Positions 1-8,127 of a DNA stretch of 64,000 nucleotides are shown here, in pieces (position 1 is the stretch's first letter; every line of letters begins with the position of its first letter). The notes below the pieces were generated by a model. It was not told the origin of the DNA, searched no databases, and was given only the letters and a program-made list of their open reading frames with translations. The stretch comes from Woronichinia naegeliana WA131 (lineage in GTDB: Bacteria > Cyanobacteriota > Cyanobacteriia > Cyanobacteriales > Microcystaceae), in contig CP073041.1 in assembly GCA_025370055.1 (NCBI GenBank), forward strand, positions 1,364,001 to 1,428,000. The letters run 5' to 3'. A program made the position numbers and the translations under genes.

Positions 1-290
1 TTCAATAAATAGTTGTTAACCATTTATTATCAACTATCTGATGATCGCGTTTTCAATGGACAATTATTCACTATCAATTAATCCGCGATCTGTAGGAACT
101 TAATACTATTAAGTCCTCTTACTTTTGTCACAGAAATTAAGGATTTAACAGTGTTAAATCCCTACGGAATGGAGTTGCGATCTCGTTTTAAATGGATAAC
201 TATCAACTATTCATTATCAACGATCAATTATTCACTAATCGGCGATCGCATTTTCAATAGATAATGGACAATGATCAATTATTTATAATG
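1..290. repeat. AT-rich degenerate repeat tract
   Basis: This non-coding stretch is built from degenerate copies of short phrases such as TTATCAACTATCA, TCAATTATTCACTATC and ATGGATAATGGACAAT, punctuated by HIP1-like GCGATC sites. The same phrases recur at 755-845, on the other side of the small gene pair. No open frame, RNA fold or promoter stands out. It looks like a cyanobacterial intergenic low-complexity repeat. Confidence 0.6.
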
Positions 291-304
291 TTCAGTGTCA
301 AACC

Positions 305-541
305 TTGAAAACAACCTCCTATTTTGACTCCACGAGAAACCGCCCAGATCGTTTGTTCATAAAAGACGAATGGATTACTTTTGTTATAGAAAATCCCGAA
401 CGAATTCAGATTCAGATAGATGGTAGAATTCGGATATGGGCAAGAATTATAGAAGCCGAGGGAAAATATCTTCGTGTTATTCTTCTCCCAGATCGTGAAA
501 CCGTTCACAACGCATTTTTTGATAGGAGATTTAAGCCATGA
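305..541 (+). CDS. small hypothetical protein, first gene of a DUF2283 pair
   Basis: A 78-residue protein read from a TTG codon; no better ATG lies upstream. It is basic, with a predicted mainly beta pattern (alternating IQIQIDGRIRIWARI) and a C-terminal VHNAFFDRRF segment. I do not recognise a catalytic motif. In composition and position it resembles the DUF4258-like small proteins often found before DUF2283 genes. Its TGA stop overlaps the next ATG by four bases (ATGA), so the two genes are translationally coupled. Such pairs often behave as accessory or TA-like modules, but that is inference here. Confidence 0.6.
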   Translation: MKTTSYFDSTRNRPDRLFIKDEWITFVIENPERIQIQIDGRIRIWARIIEAEGKYLRVILLPDRETVHNAFFDRRFKP

Positions 542-735
542 AACTTCAATATTTTAAAGATACTGATACCCTATACATTGAGTTCAAAAATGTGGATATT
601 GTTGATACCCAAGACCTTGATGAAAATACTTTGCTAGAGTTCAATGAACAGGGTGAGATCTGTGCAATTACAATGGAACACGCTAGTCAAAGAGCCGACC
701 TTAATCACCTCACAATGGAAGGAATTGCTGTATAA
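538..735 (+). CDS. DUF2283 family protein
   Basis: A 65-residue protein with the DUF2283 signature: an opening MKLQYFKDTDTLYIEF beta hairpin and an acidic loop followed by LLEFNEQGEICAITMEHAS. The family is widespread in cyanobacteria. It is short and of unknown biochemical function, and is often coded next to another small protein as here. The start overlaps the previous stop by four bases, which supports the ATG at 538. AT-rich repeat sequence follows it directly. Confidence 0.75.
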   Translation: MKLQYFKDTDTLYIEFKNVDIVDTQDLDENTLLEFNEQGEICAITMEHASQRADLNHLTMEGIAV

Positions 736-754
736 ATGAGCGATCGCGTTTTCA

Positions 755-845
755 ATGGATAATGGACAATTGACAATGGATAATTATCAACTCTTCACTA
801 TCAATTATCAACTTTTCACTATTAACTATCAATTAATCTGCGATC
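755..845. repeat. second copy of the AT-rich repeat tract
   Basis: The tract again contains ATGGATAATGGACAAT, TTATCAACT, TTCACTATCAATTATC and a terminal GCGATCGC, as seen at 1-290. Together the two tracts bracket the 305-735 gene pair. The pair may therefore have arrived or been duplicated with its flanks, though these phrases are common enough in such genomes that this is only suggestive. Confidence 0.5.
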
Positions 846-1203
846 GCTGCTAAAGTTGGATTCTTTTATCTTTTTAATTCCACAAAATTTTCCAAATTTT
901 ACTTTTTGGATATTACTCAAACAAGAATAGACCTCTTGCCAATTCAAGAAAGTCCCCCTTTTTAAGGCTTCGGCCTTGAGTCAGCCGAACGGTGGATTTA
1001 GGGAGATCAAACGCTATTGTGCCAGAAGTCTATTGAATTCCCCTACTTCAGGAATTGTTTCAGGTTCATAGGCAACTGATAATGATTTTCTCATGGCTCA
1101 AGCCTCTAAACCTAGTATAACAATTAATATGACTCAAGCAGACAATAGCAAAACGATAACCAGTTTAATGGGGAATAAATCTTGTCTCCAAAGCCTTAAA
1201 AGG
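846..1203. other. intergenic, no gene seen
   Basis: No supported gene lies in this stretch. At about 950-1012 it carries one version of the interspersed element that recurs in this window, with a CCCCCTTTTTAAGG arm and a GGTGGATTTAGGGAGATC arm around a short GC-rich inverted core (GGCTTCGGCC). This may act as a hairpin or be a mobile palindrome. Nothing else was recognised. Confidence 0.5.
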
Positions 1204-2016
1204 TTAGCGTAAAAATCCCTCCGATGGACTTTGGCAACTTCCTAATTCTCCTGATTGGCGGCTATTATTATCCAGTAAACAGAGATTACGAATTTCATAA
1301 ATTTCTAATTGATCTATCCGCATATTGTAAATTGCTTTTTGTAAATCGGTAAGATTACTAGGAGAACTATAGGGAAAATAATCAATGGCTCTAACTAGCA
1401 GATCTTTATTGAAAGGAACAATGAGTTTCTGTCCATTACTCTGTCTGGTTTGAATTAAATCGGCAACCATGCCGACTCGCCATTTTCCGGTACCAATGGA
1501 TTGAGGCGGATCAAGGCGTTTAATTTGTAACTGGGCTGATATTTTTTGAGTGGGAGAACTGGCAAAAACTTCGGGTGGAGTCATGCCCGCAATTTCCCTT
1601 AAAAACCCTTTGCGAAAATCTTCCGAGAGGGCGAAACTGGCCACCCAACTATTGGTCGAAATTTTTTGATTGCCGCCCTGGGGAGTGGGAATAAAAAGCC
1701 CCTGATCCCGTTGGGGTTTACTGACCTCTTCTAGGCTTTGAGCCGGTAGCATTCCCGACCAGTTAAACATCAGCGTCATGGTTTGATTGACAAAGTGTCG
1801 AATCGCTTCTGGTTCTCTGAATAAAGGATCTGCAAGCAGGGGGCGTTGTCCGGCGACAAGTTGAACAAAATTGGCCGGTTGTCTCAAACTCAATTGACGA
1901 ATTCTGATGCCTTGAATAATTAAAATGAGTAAAGCTAAGGCGTGTAATGCTAAACCCGCGATCGCCAATAGACTTAACAAACTAATGCTTTTCTTTTTCT
2001 GTTGTAACAAACTCAT
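1204..2016 (-). CDS. conserved cyanobacterial membrane-anchored protein
   Basis: A 270-residue protein with one N-terminal membrane segment at about residues 11-36 (SLLSLLAIAGLALHALALLI), then a soluble domain probably on the periplasmic or lumenal side. It has no recognisable enzymatic motif. The layout (short cytoplasmic tail, one helix, soluble part containing PLFREPEAIRHFVNQTM and NSWVASFALSEDFRKGFLREIA) matches a conserved cyanobacterial hypothetical family I cannot name. It is divergent from the methyltransferase at 2116, with about 100 bp between the starts that must hold both promoters. Length and clean frame support a real gene. Confidence 0.7.
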   Translation of the reverse strand: MSLLQQKKKSISLLSLLAIAGLALHALALLILIIQGIRIRQLSLRQPANFVQLVAGQRPLLADPLFREPEAIRHFVNQTMTLMFNWSGMLPAQSLEEVSKPQRDQGLFIPTPQGGNQKISTNSWVASFALSEDFRKGFLREIAGMTPPEVFASSPTQKISAQLQIKRLDPPQSIGTGKWRVGMVADLIQTRQSNGQKLIVPFNKDLLVRAIDYFPYSSPSNLTDLQKAIYNMRIDQLEIYEIRNLCLLDNNSRQSGELGSCQSPSEGFLR

Positions 2017-2115
2017 ACTGTCTTAATCTTTGCAACAGGATCAGGTTAAAATCGCCTCAATAGCAAAATTCGTTAAACTATCCCCATCAGTTTATTGCAA
2101 GAGAGCGACTTTTTC

Positions 2116-2946
2116 ATGAATTATAATGACCTGAGTCTCGCCATTGTTAGTTATGCCAGCACCAGTTTAGAAGATCGCAAAGATTGGTATTCTCCCGCCG
2201 CCGATGCCTATAACCAAGTTAGACCGTCTTATCCTCAGCCCTTTATCTCGCGAGTATTGGCGATCACGCCCCTCACAGCTGATTCAAAAATTCTTGAGGT
2301 AGGTTGTGGCCCTGCCACTGCCACAGTCGCCTTCGCGCCCCTAGGGGCCAAAATGCTTTGCCTAGAACCCAATCCTCACTTTTGTCGATTAGCTCAAACT
2401 AATTGCCAAGCCTACCCCCAGGTTAGCATCAAAAATCTTTCCTTTGAAGAATGGCCGTTAGAATCAGACTGCTTCGATGCTGTTTTAGCGGCTAGTTCTT
2501 TTCATTGGATTCCGGCTGAAATTGGTTATCCCAAAGCAGCCCAATCGTTACGAGCAAAGGGTCATCTCATTTTATTGTGGAATAAAGAATTACAACCATC
2601 CTACGATGTATCTCTACTTTTATCAGAGGTGTATCAAGTTCATGCCCCCTTTCTTGATCGCTATGAAGATCAGGAAACTCAGGAAAAAATCGTGCAAGGA
2701 TTAGGGCAAATTATTACTGATTCTGGGCAATTTCAAAAAGTTGTTCAGGGAACTTTCTGGTCTGAGGTTGTTTATACCATTGATGAATATTTGATGCTTT
2801 TAAATACCTATTCTCCTTATCTGAAGTTAGAAGCGGAACAAAGGGCCATTTTATTTGAGGCTCTGAGAGAAAAAATTGAGCAAAACCTAGGAAATAGTCT
2901 GCCGCTCTCCTATCTATCCGCCTTTCATGTTGCCAAAAAACGTTAG
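2116..2946 (+). CDS. class I SAM-dependent methyltransferase
   Basis: A Rossmann-fold methyltransferase. Motif I is KILEVGCGPATATVAFA at about residues 61-77, followed by the acidic end of strand 2 (CLEPNP) and a motif IV-like DAVLAASSFHWI. Proteins with the FHW signature are usually annotated as methyltransferase type 11 with small-molecule substrates; the substrate here is unknown. I chose the ATG at 2116; the frame is open back to a TTG at 2095, but ATG gives a normal N-terminus (MNYNDLSLAIV). It stands alone between a divergent gene and bciB. Confidence 0.8.
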   Translation: MNYNDLSLAIVSYASTSLEDRKDWYSPAADAYNQVRPSYPQPFISRVLAITPLTADSKILEVGCGPATATVAFAPLGAKMLCLEPNPHFCRLAQTNCQAYPQVSIKNLSFEEWPLESDCFDAVLAASSFHWIPAEIGYPKAAQSLRAKGHLILLWNKELQPSYDVSLLLSEVYQVHAPFLDRYEDQETQEKIVQGLGQIITDSGQFQKVVQGTFWSEVVYTIDEYLMLLNTYSPYLKLEAEQRAILFEALREKIEQNLGNSLPLSYLSAFHVAKKR

Positions 2947-3076
2947 ATACTAGTAAACAGAAAAGCAAATTCTTCTTACTTGCAGCCTGGGGTTCTCCCC
3001 AAGAATTCCGTTCTAGGATACCGTAAGAGAAGATTGTCTATTCTTAAAAGCCTTTCTGTAACCCTGCTAAATCACC

Positions 3077-4273
3077 ATGACCGCGATCGCTCCTCACCAA
3101 AAAGCCAAAGCCTTAAAGCCGAATAGCCCCCGTCCTGCCAAAGCTCTCTGTAGTGAGTGTGGTCTATGTGATACCTACTACATCCACTATGTCAAAGAAG
3201 CCTGCGCTTTTTTAAATCAGCAGATTGCCAGCCTGGAAACCCAAGCCCATGGCCGTAGTCGGGATTTAGAAAATGAGAATGATCTGTATTTCGGTGTACA
3301 TCAGGAAATGATGGCGGCTAAGAAACAGCAACCCATCCCTGGGGCCCAATGGACGGGAATTGTGAGTACTTTGGCCTGTGAAATGTTAAATCGAGGTTTA
3401 GTAGAAGGGGTTATTTGTGTTCAAAATACCAAGGAAGATCGTTTTCAGCCTCAAATCGTTATAGCGCGATCGCCGGACGAGGTTTTAGCTGCCAAGGTGA
3501 ATAAACCGACTTTATCTCCTAATCTTTCCGTATTAGAAGAAGTGGAAAAATCGGGAATAAAACGATTGTTGGTGATTGGGGTCGGTTGCCAAATTCAAGC
3601 CTTGCGAGCGGTAGAGAAATCCTTGGGATTGGAAAAGCTCTATATTTTGGGAACGCCCTGTGTGGATAATGTTTCACGGGAAGGGTTGAAAAAGTTTTTA
3701 GAAACCACTAGTCGATCGCCGGAAACAGTGGTGCATTATGAATTTATGCAGGATTTTCGGGTGCATTTTAAACACGAAGATGGCTCGATGGAATTAGTCC
3801 CCTTTTTTGGCTTAAAAACTAACCAATTAAAGGATGTGTTCGCGCCTTCCTGTATGAGTTGTTTTGACTATGTGAATTCTTTGGCAGATTTAGTGGTGGG
3901 TTATATGGGCGCGCCTTTTGGTTGGCAGTGGATTGTGGTTCGCAATGAGACGGGGCGTGAGATGTTAGAGCTAATTAAAGATCAGTTAGATGTCCAAGCA
4001 GTGAGTTCGGAAGGCGATCGTAAAAATGCGGTGCAACAAAGTATTCCGGCCTACGATAAAGCGGTGACATTACCCATGTGGGCAGCCAAATTAATGGGAG
4101 TCGTGATCGAAAAAATTGGGCCGAAGGGTTTGGAGTATGCCCGTTTTAGTATTGATTCCCATTTCACTCGGAATTATCTTTATGTGCGTCGTAATTATCC
4201 CGAAAAATTAGCGGCCCATGTGCCAGAGTTTGCAAAAAAAATTATCGCTCAATATAAATTACCTAAAAAGTAA
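3077..4273 (+). CDS. bciB: 3,8-divinyl (proto)chlorophyllide a 8-vinyl reductase, ferredoxin-dependent type
   Basis: A 398-residue member of the F420 hydrogenase/dehydrogenase beta-subunit family (slr1923-like), which in cyanobacteria is BciB. It reduces the 8-vinyl group of divinyl chlorophyllide in chlorophyll a synthesis, using iron-sulfur clusters and flavin. Visible features are an N-terminal cysteine cluster C25-x2-C28-x2-C31 (LCSECGLCDTYY), further cysteines in GVGCQIQALRA and LGTPCVDN, and the C-terminal PSCMSCFDYVNSLADLVVGYMG segment that binds a second cluster. Length matches the family. Its TAA stop abuts the ATG of the next small gene directly, though their functions look unrelated. 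Confidence 0.9.
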   Translation: MTAIAPHQKAKALKPNSPRPAKALCSECGLCDTYYIHYVKEACAFLNQQIASLETQAHGRSRDLENENDLYFGVHQEMMAAKKQQPIPGAQWTGIVSTLACEMLNRGLVEGVICVQNTKEDRFQPQIVIARSPDEVLAAKVNKPTLSPNLSVLEEVEKSGIKRLLVIGVGCQIQALRAVEKSLGLEKLYILGTPCVDNVSREGLKKFLETTSRSPETVVHYEFMQDFRVHFKHEDGSMELVPFFGLKTNQLKDVFAPSCMSCFDYVNSLADLVVGYMGAPFGWQWIVVRNETGREMLELIKDQLDVQAVSSEGDRKNAVQQSIPAYDKAVTLPMWAAKLMGVVIEKIGPKGLEYARFSIDSHFTRNYLYVRRNYPEKLAAHVPEFAKKIIAQYKLPKK

Positions 4274-4612
4274 ATGAAGAAAATGTTACTTGTTCCTACT
4301 ACTTTCTCTGTTCCTCTAAAGACTGATGCTAATGGTGTTATTCGCGTCAATCAAACTCGTATTACGTTAGATACTGTCGTTACTGCTTTTCTGGAAGAAG
4401 CGACTGCCGAAGAAATTCGGGAGCAATATTCATCGCTGGAACTTGCTGATATTTATGCGGTTCTTAGTTATTATCTACAGCATCAAACAGAAGTTAATGC
4501 TTATCTTTTAGAGCGTCAAAATCTTGCTAACTTTATTCAACAAGAAGCCGAAAAACAATTTAATCCTGTTGGCATACGCGATCGCCTATTAGCAAGAAGG
4601 ACACAAGTTTAA
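4274..4612 (+). CDS. DUF433 family protein
   Basis: A 112-residue protein with the DUF433 helix-turn-helix core: an N-terminal beta element PLKTDANGVIRVNQTRITLDTVVTAFL, then EEIREQYSSLELADIYAVLSYYLQHQTEV. DUF433 proteins are usually antitoxin-like partners of DUF5615 PIN-like proteins in cyanobacteria. No such partner follows; only a 27-codon open frame lies downstream. It is therefore an orphan or a remnant of a TA pair. It begins on the base after the bciB stop, so it may be co-transcribed with bciB. Confidence 0.8.
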   Translation: MKKMLLVPTTFSVPLKTDANGVIRVNQTRITLDTVVTAFLEEATAEEIREQYSSLELADIYAVLSYYLQHQTEVNAYLLERQNLANFIQQEAEKQFNPVGIRDRLLARRTQV

Positions 4613-4726
4613 GCAAACATGGTGAAATTTTTAACATTAAAGAAACTGATAGATGCTTTGGCGATCGCCCTTAGTATTTATTTAACATTAATATTGAGAT
4701 AAACAAAATTTGATCAGGAGGGGTCT

Positions 4727-5167
4727 ATGTCAATTACCTATGATAAAGATTTAACAATCTGGGCAAAAGATACGGCTCAACTTTTGCGGGAACGTTGTTG
4801 GGATGCTATTGATTGGGAACATTTAATTGAGGAGGTTGAGGATTTGGGGAAAAGTGAGCGCAGTGCGATCGCCTCTCAAATGGAACGGATTATGGTGCAT
4901 CTTCTGAAGTGGCAATATCAACCCCAACGGCGATCGGATAGTTGGCTTGATTCTATGAATGATGGGCGATCGCAAATCCGTCGTAAGTTGGAAGATAGCC
5001 CTAGTTTACGAAGTTATCCCCTACAAGTTTTAGAAAAAGAATACACAAGAGCGCGTCGAGAAGCGGCCCGACAAACTCATTTGGAAATCAATCTTTTTCC
5101 TGAATTATGTCCCTATCTCATTGAACAGGTTATGGGAGATTGGTTGCCTGGTGATGATCTTCAATAG
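4727..5167 (+). CDS. DUF29 family protein
   Basis: A 146-residue DUF29 protein, a family common and multicopy in cyanobacteria, of unknown function. Diagnostic segments are the opening YDKDLTIWAKDTAQLLRE, then DWEHLIEEVEDLGKSERSAIASQM, HLLKWQYQPQRRSDSW and a C-terminal FPELCPYLIEQVMGDWLP. It is mostly helical and soluble. A good ribosome binding site (AGGAGG) lies just before the ATG. It is isolated between the DUF433 gene and the decayed ATPase unit. Confidence 0.85.
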   Translation: MSITYDKDLTIWAKDTAQLLRERCWDAIDWEHLIEEVEDLGKSERSAIASQMERIMVHLLKWQYQPQRRSDSWLDSMNDGRSQIRRKLEDSPSLRSYPLQVLEKEYTRARREAARQTHLEINLFPELCPYLIEQVMGDWLPGDDLQ

Positions 5168-5271
5168 TTCCCAAATCCATAGAGTATAGGACTTGGATAA
5201 CAAGCCTTTACCTTAAATAAAAAAGAAGTCCTAAAAAAGAAATTTACTTTCTCAATTAATTATCTGAAAAC

Positions 5272-6377
5272 ATGAAAAATATTAGATTTACTAACCTCGG
5301 TCAAATCAAAGAAGCCGATATAAATTTCGGTGATTTAACTTTATTTGTTGGCCCTCAAGCTACGGGAAAAAGTATTTTATTGCAATTAATAAAATTATTG
5401 CTTGATAGTCAAGATATTGTGAATAATCTTAACAATAACGGTTATGACTGGGAAGAAAATACCGATGAATTTTATGAGCTTTACTTTGGGGAAGGAATGA
5501 ATAATATTTGGAATAATAAAACAGAAATATATTTAGATGAAACAAAGTTTGATTCGGGAGATTTAGCTTCAGATTCAGACTTTTATTATGGGCAACAACT
5601 TTTTTTAGTACCTGCTCAACGTGTAATTGCTCTTGAAAATGGATGGCCTCGTCCGTTTACAAGCTTCGACATTGGCGATCCCTATGTAGTTCGTTATTTC
5701 AGTGAATCACTAAGATTAACAATTCAAAAAAGTTACATTAATTACGATACACATGAAGAGATAAAGAAAGCAATAGAAAACAGTATTTTTCATGGAGCAT
5801 TGATAGAGGTAATAGTTACTGGAATGCGTAAAAGAATTCATCTTAATATTGATGGCAATTCATTCCCTTTTATGACTTGGTCAGCAGGACAACGTGAGTT
5901 TATGCCTCTACTGTTAAGTTTTTATTGGTTAAACTCTACACCAAATGATGATTTAGAATGGGTAGTAATTGAAGAGCCAGAAATGGGTCTCCATCCCCAA
6001 GCAATTTTATGTGTAATTCTAATGTGTTTAGAACTTTTAAATCAAGGTTACAAATTAATAATTTCTACTCATTCTCCTGTTCTTCTAGAAGCAGTTTGGG
6101 CAATTCGTTTTCTGCAACAAGAAAATTCTGATGTTAAATATCTTTATCAACTTTTTAATTTAGAATCTTCTGAATCAATGACAGAATTATTTGAAAATAT
6201 TCTCAAAAATAAAACATTTTCAACTTATTACTTTGATCAACAAAAAGACGGTGTTTATGTGAAAGATATTTCATCCTTAGATCCAGGTGACTTAGATGAC
6301 GCGATCACGGAGGACTGACAAGTTTTAGTAGTCGAGCTTCCGAAGTTGTATCCCAAGCGGCTCAGGAGAAAGCATGA
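5272..6377 (+). pseudogene. ABC-type AAA ATPase, C-terminal frameshift
   Basis: The protein is an OLD/RecF-like ATPase: Walker A GPQATGKS (residues 27-34), ABC signature-like WSAGQRE (from 203), Walker B VVIEEPEMGLHPQ (about 231-243) and switch His in ISTHSP (about 264-269). The main frame stops at 6318. The +2 frame from 6312 stays open and reads a natural-looking C-terminus ending SSRASEVVSQAAQEKA, with its TGA at 6375-6377. That stop overlaps the next gene's ATG at 6374 by ATGA, the usual coupling for such pairs. I infer a small indel at 6307-6312 that clips about 22 residues. The ATPase core is intact, so partial function is possible. Confidence 0.7.
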
Positions 6378-6808
6378 GTTTTAAGACTGCAATTGATCAA
6401 ACCCCTTTACTTAGAAATCATCTTAGAGACGGATTATAAGCTCTGGGTTCAAACAGTAACAACATAAAGCCAAATGATTCACGAAAATGTGAAGGTAGTG
6501 TGGACATTGATAATGCCGTAAAACAAGAATTTTCTAGTGATAATCGTTGGGATTACGCTGTTGGCTATGATGGGAAGACCTATTTTATCGAAATTCATCC
6601 TGCTGATACCAGTGAAGTTAAAACAATCTTAAAAAAGCTTGGATGGCTAAAAGTATTTCTATCTGAAAAAGCTCCTGAATTGAATAAAGAACCAAAAAGT
6701 TTTCATTGGGTTGCTTCTAAAGGAAACCATATATTATCTAATAGTCCCCAATATCGACAATTAGCTCAATCTGGAATTACAGCCATTGGTCAGCTTACCC
6801 TAAAATAA
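6374..6808 (+). pseudogene. ATPase-partner protein interrupted by an in-frame stop
   Basis: An ATG at 6374 begins a frame with a TAA at codon 22 (6437-6439), after which the same frame stays open to 6808. A downstream GTG at 6500 could re-initiate to give 102 residues. The sequence after the stop (WDYAVGYDGKTYFIEIHP, then TSEVKTILKKLGWLKVFL) suggests a small alpha/beta nuclease-like or sensor domain, but I cannot assign a family. The ATGA overlap with the ATPase and continuity across the stop argue for one ancestral gene of about 144 codons now carrying a nonsense mutation (for example CAA to TAA). Confidence 0.65.
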
Positions 6809-6888
6809 AATTTTTTAAATGGCATATACTCATTTCTTAATATAGCTCAAAAAAAAGCTTTCCATGCACTTCATTCTTGAATTGGCGA

Positions 6889-8058
6889 TCAGAAAATATC
6901 GGCGGGGTCAGCAGCACGAAGTTTACGGGTAGCAATGCCACCTGAAATTAAACACATCATAATAGTTAAAATCAGGACAGTAATGGCTCGGCTCATGGTC
7001 ATAAATAGCGGTAAATTGGTTGCATTTCGGGTTAAAGCATAGAGACTGACTGCGATCGCCGATCCGGGCAAAAAACCGAGAAAAGCCAGAATCAGAGCTT
7101 CTTGAAAAACAACGGTCAATAAATAGGAATCTTGATAACCCATTGCTTTGAGAGTGGCATATTCAGCCGTATGTTCAGCCACATCACCCGATAGAATTTG
7201 ATAGACGATAACAACCCCAACCACAAAACCGATCGCCGTTCCCATCGTAAAAATAAAACCAATGGAGGTATTTTCAGACCAATATTGTTTTTCAAAATTG
7301 ATAAATTCTGCCTTGGTTAAAACCCTGACATCATTAGGTAAATTTTTTTGTAATACTTGGGCCATGACTTGAGGATCGACTCCTGGTTTAAGTTGAATTA
7401 AACCTGCACTGACCTGGGACGGATCACGACTGGTCATAATGCGATGAAAATTAAGGTCACTCGTAATCACATTGCCATCAGCAGCAAAGGAAGCACCAGA
7501 GAGAAATAGCCCCTTAATATTTAATTTACGTTCCCTGGCTTCGGTGGAAACAGTTTTCCCCTGTTCTAAATCGGCGATCGCGGTTGTATAATTTCCCCGT
7601 GAACCTCGATCAAACAGGAGAATATCAGGCATTTTCAATTTCTCTAGATTTTTTTCCACTTCAGGAATTAAAAAAGCTGTTTTTTTCGGATTAAAGCCCA
7701 GTAATAAAATAGAAGTCTTGAGATTGGTTTGAGGATTTTTCCAGTCAACAAAATCCGTATAAAGCGGTTCAGCACTGGTGACTCCTTCAAAACTTAAGGC
7801 TTGATATAATCGTCGTCGGGGAAAAGTATCTAGACTAACAATATTTCTACCTTGAGGACTAATGAAAACTAAATCCGCATTAATGGTTTGGTGCAGTTGG
7901 GTATTGCTGTCATACAGCGCAGTCTGAAACCCCAATTGAATAAACATCAACATATCGGCAAAGGCAATTCCTGCCATCGCAACCATAAGACGACTTTTTT
8001 CTCGTTTAAGTTGGAGCCAAGCCAGGGGAATATTCCGAAAAATGGGTTGAGTTTTCAT
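6889..8058 (-). CDS. devC: DevC-type ABC exporter permease
   Basis: A 389-residue permease of the DevC subgroup of the FtsX/MacB class. It has an N-terminal membrane segment after FRNIPLAWLQLKREKSRLMVAMAGIAFADMLMFIQLGF, a large extracytoplasmic domain, and three C-terminal membrane segments (about 271-295, 318-340, 350-375). In cyanobacteria DevBCA exports glycolipids or other envelope compounds with a TolC-type outer membrane protein. It lies 69 bp after devB in the same operon. A devA-type ATPase would normally follow, but the operon ends here against the convergent decayed ATPase unit. Confidence 0.88.
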   Translation of the reverse strand: MKTQPIFRNIPLAWLQLKREKSRLMVAMAGIAFADMLMFIQLGFQTALYDSNTQLHQTINADLVFISPQGRNIVSLDTFPRRRLYQALSFEGVTSAEPLYTDFVDWKNPQTNLKTSILLLGFNPKKTAFLIPEVEKNLEKLKMPDILLFDRGSRGNYTTAIADLEQGKTVSTEARERKLNIKGLFLSGASFAADGNVITSDLNFHRIMTSRDPSQVSAGLIQLKPGVDPQVMAQVLQKNLPNDVRVLTKAEFINFEKQYWSENTSIGFIFTMGTAIGFVVGVVIVYQILSGDVAEHTAEYATLKAMGYQDSYLLTVVFQEALILAFLGFLPGSAIAVSLYALTRNATNLPLFMTMSRAITVLILTIMMCLISGGIATRKLRAADPADIF

Positions 8059-8127
8059 TCGCTTCTTTATCTAATTTTTGAGGTTTGATCCCCCTAATCT
8101 CTTTAAAAAGAGGAGAAAATCAAGAAA

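Noticed and set aside
2947-3076. Strong terminator after the methyltransferase gene
   Set aside because: A GGGG-TTCT-CCCC hairpin is present but no U-tract follows, so termination cannot be supported.
4619-4702. A 27-codon hydrophobic open frame after the DUF433 gene
   Set aside because: It is too short, has no ribosome binding site and no recognisable family. It might be a membrane micropeptide, but nothing supports this.
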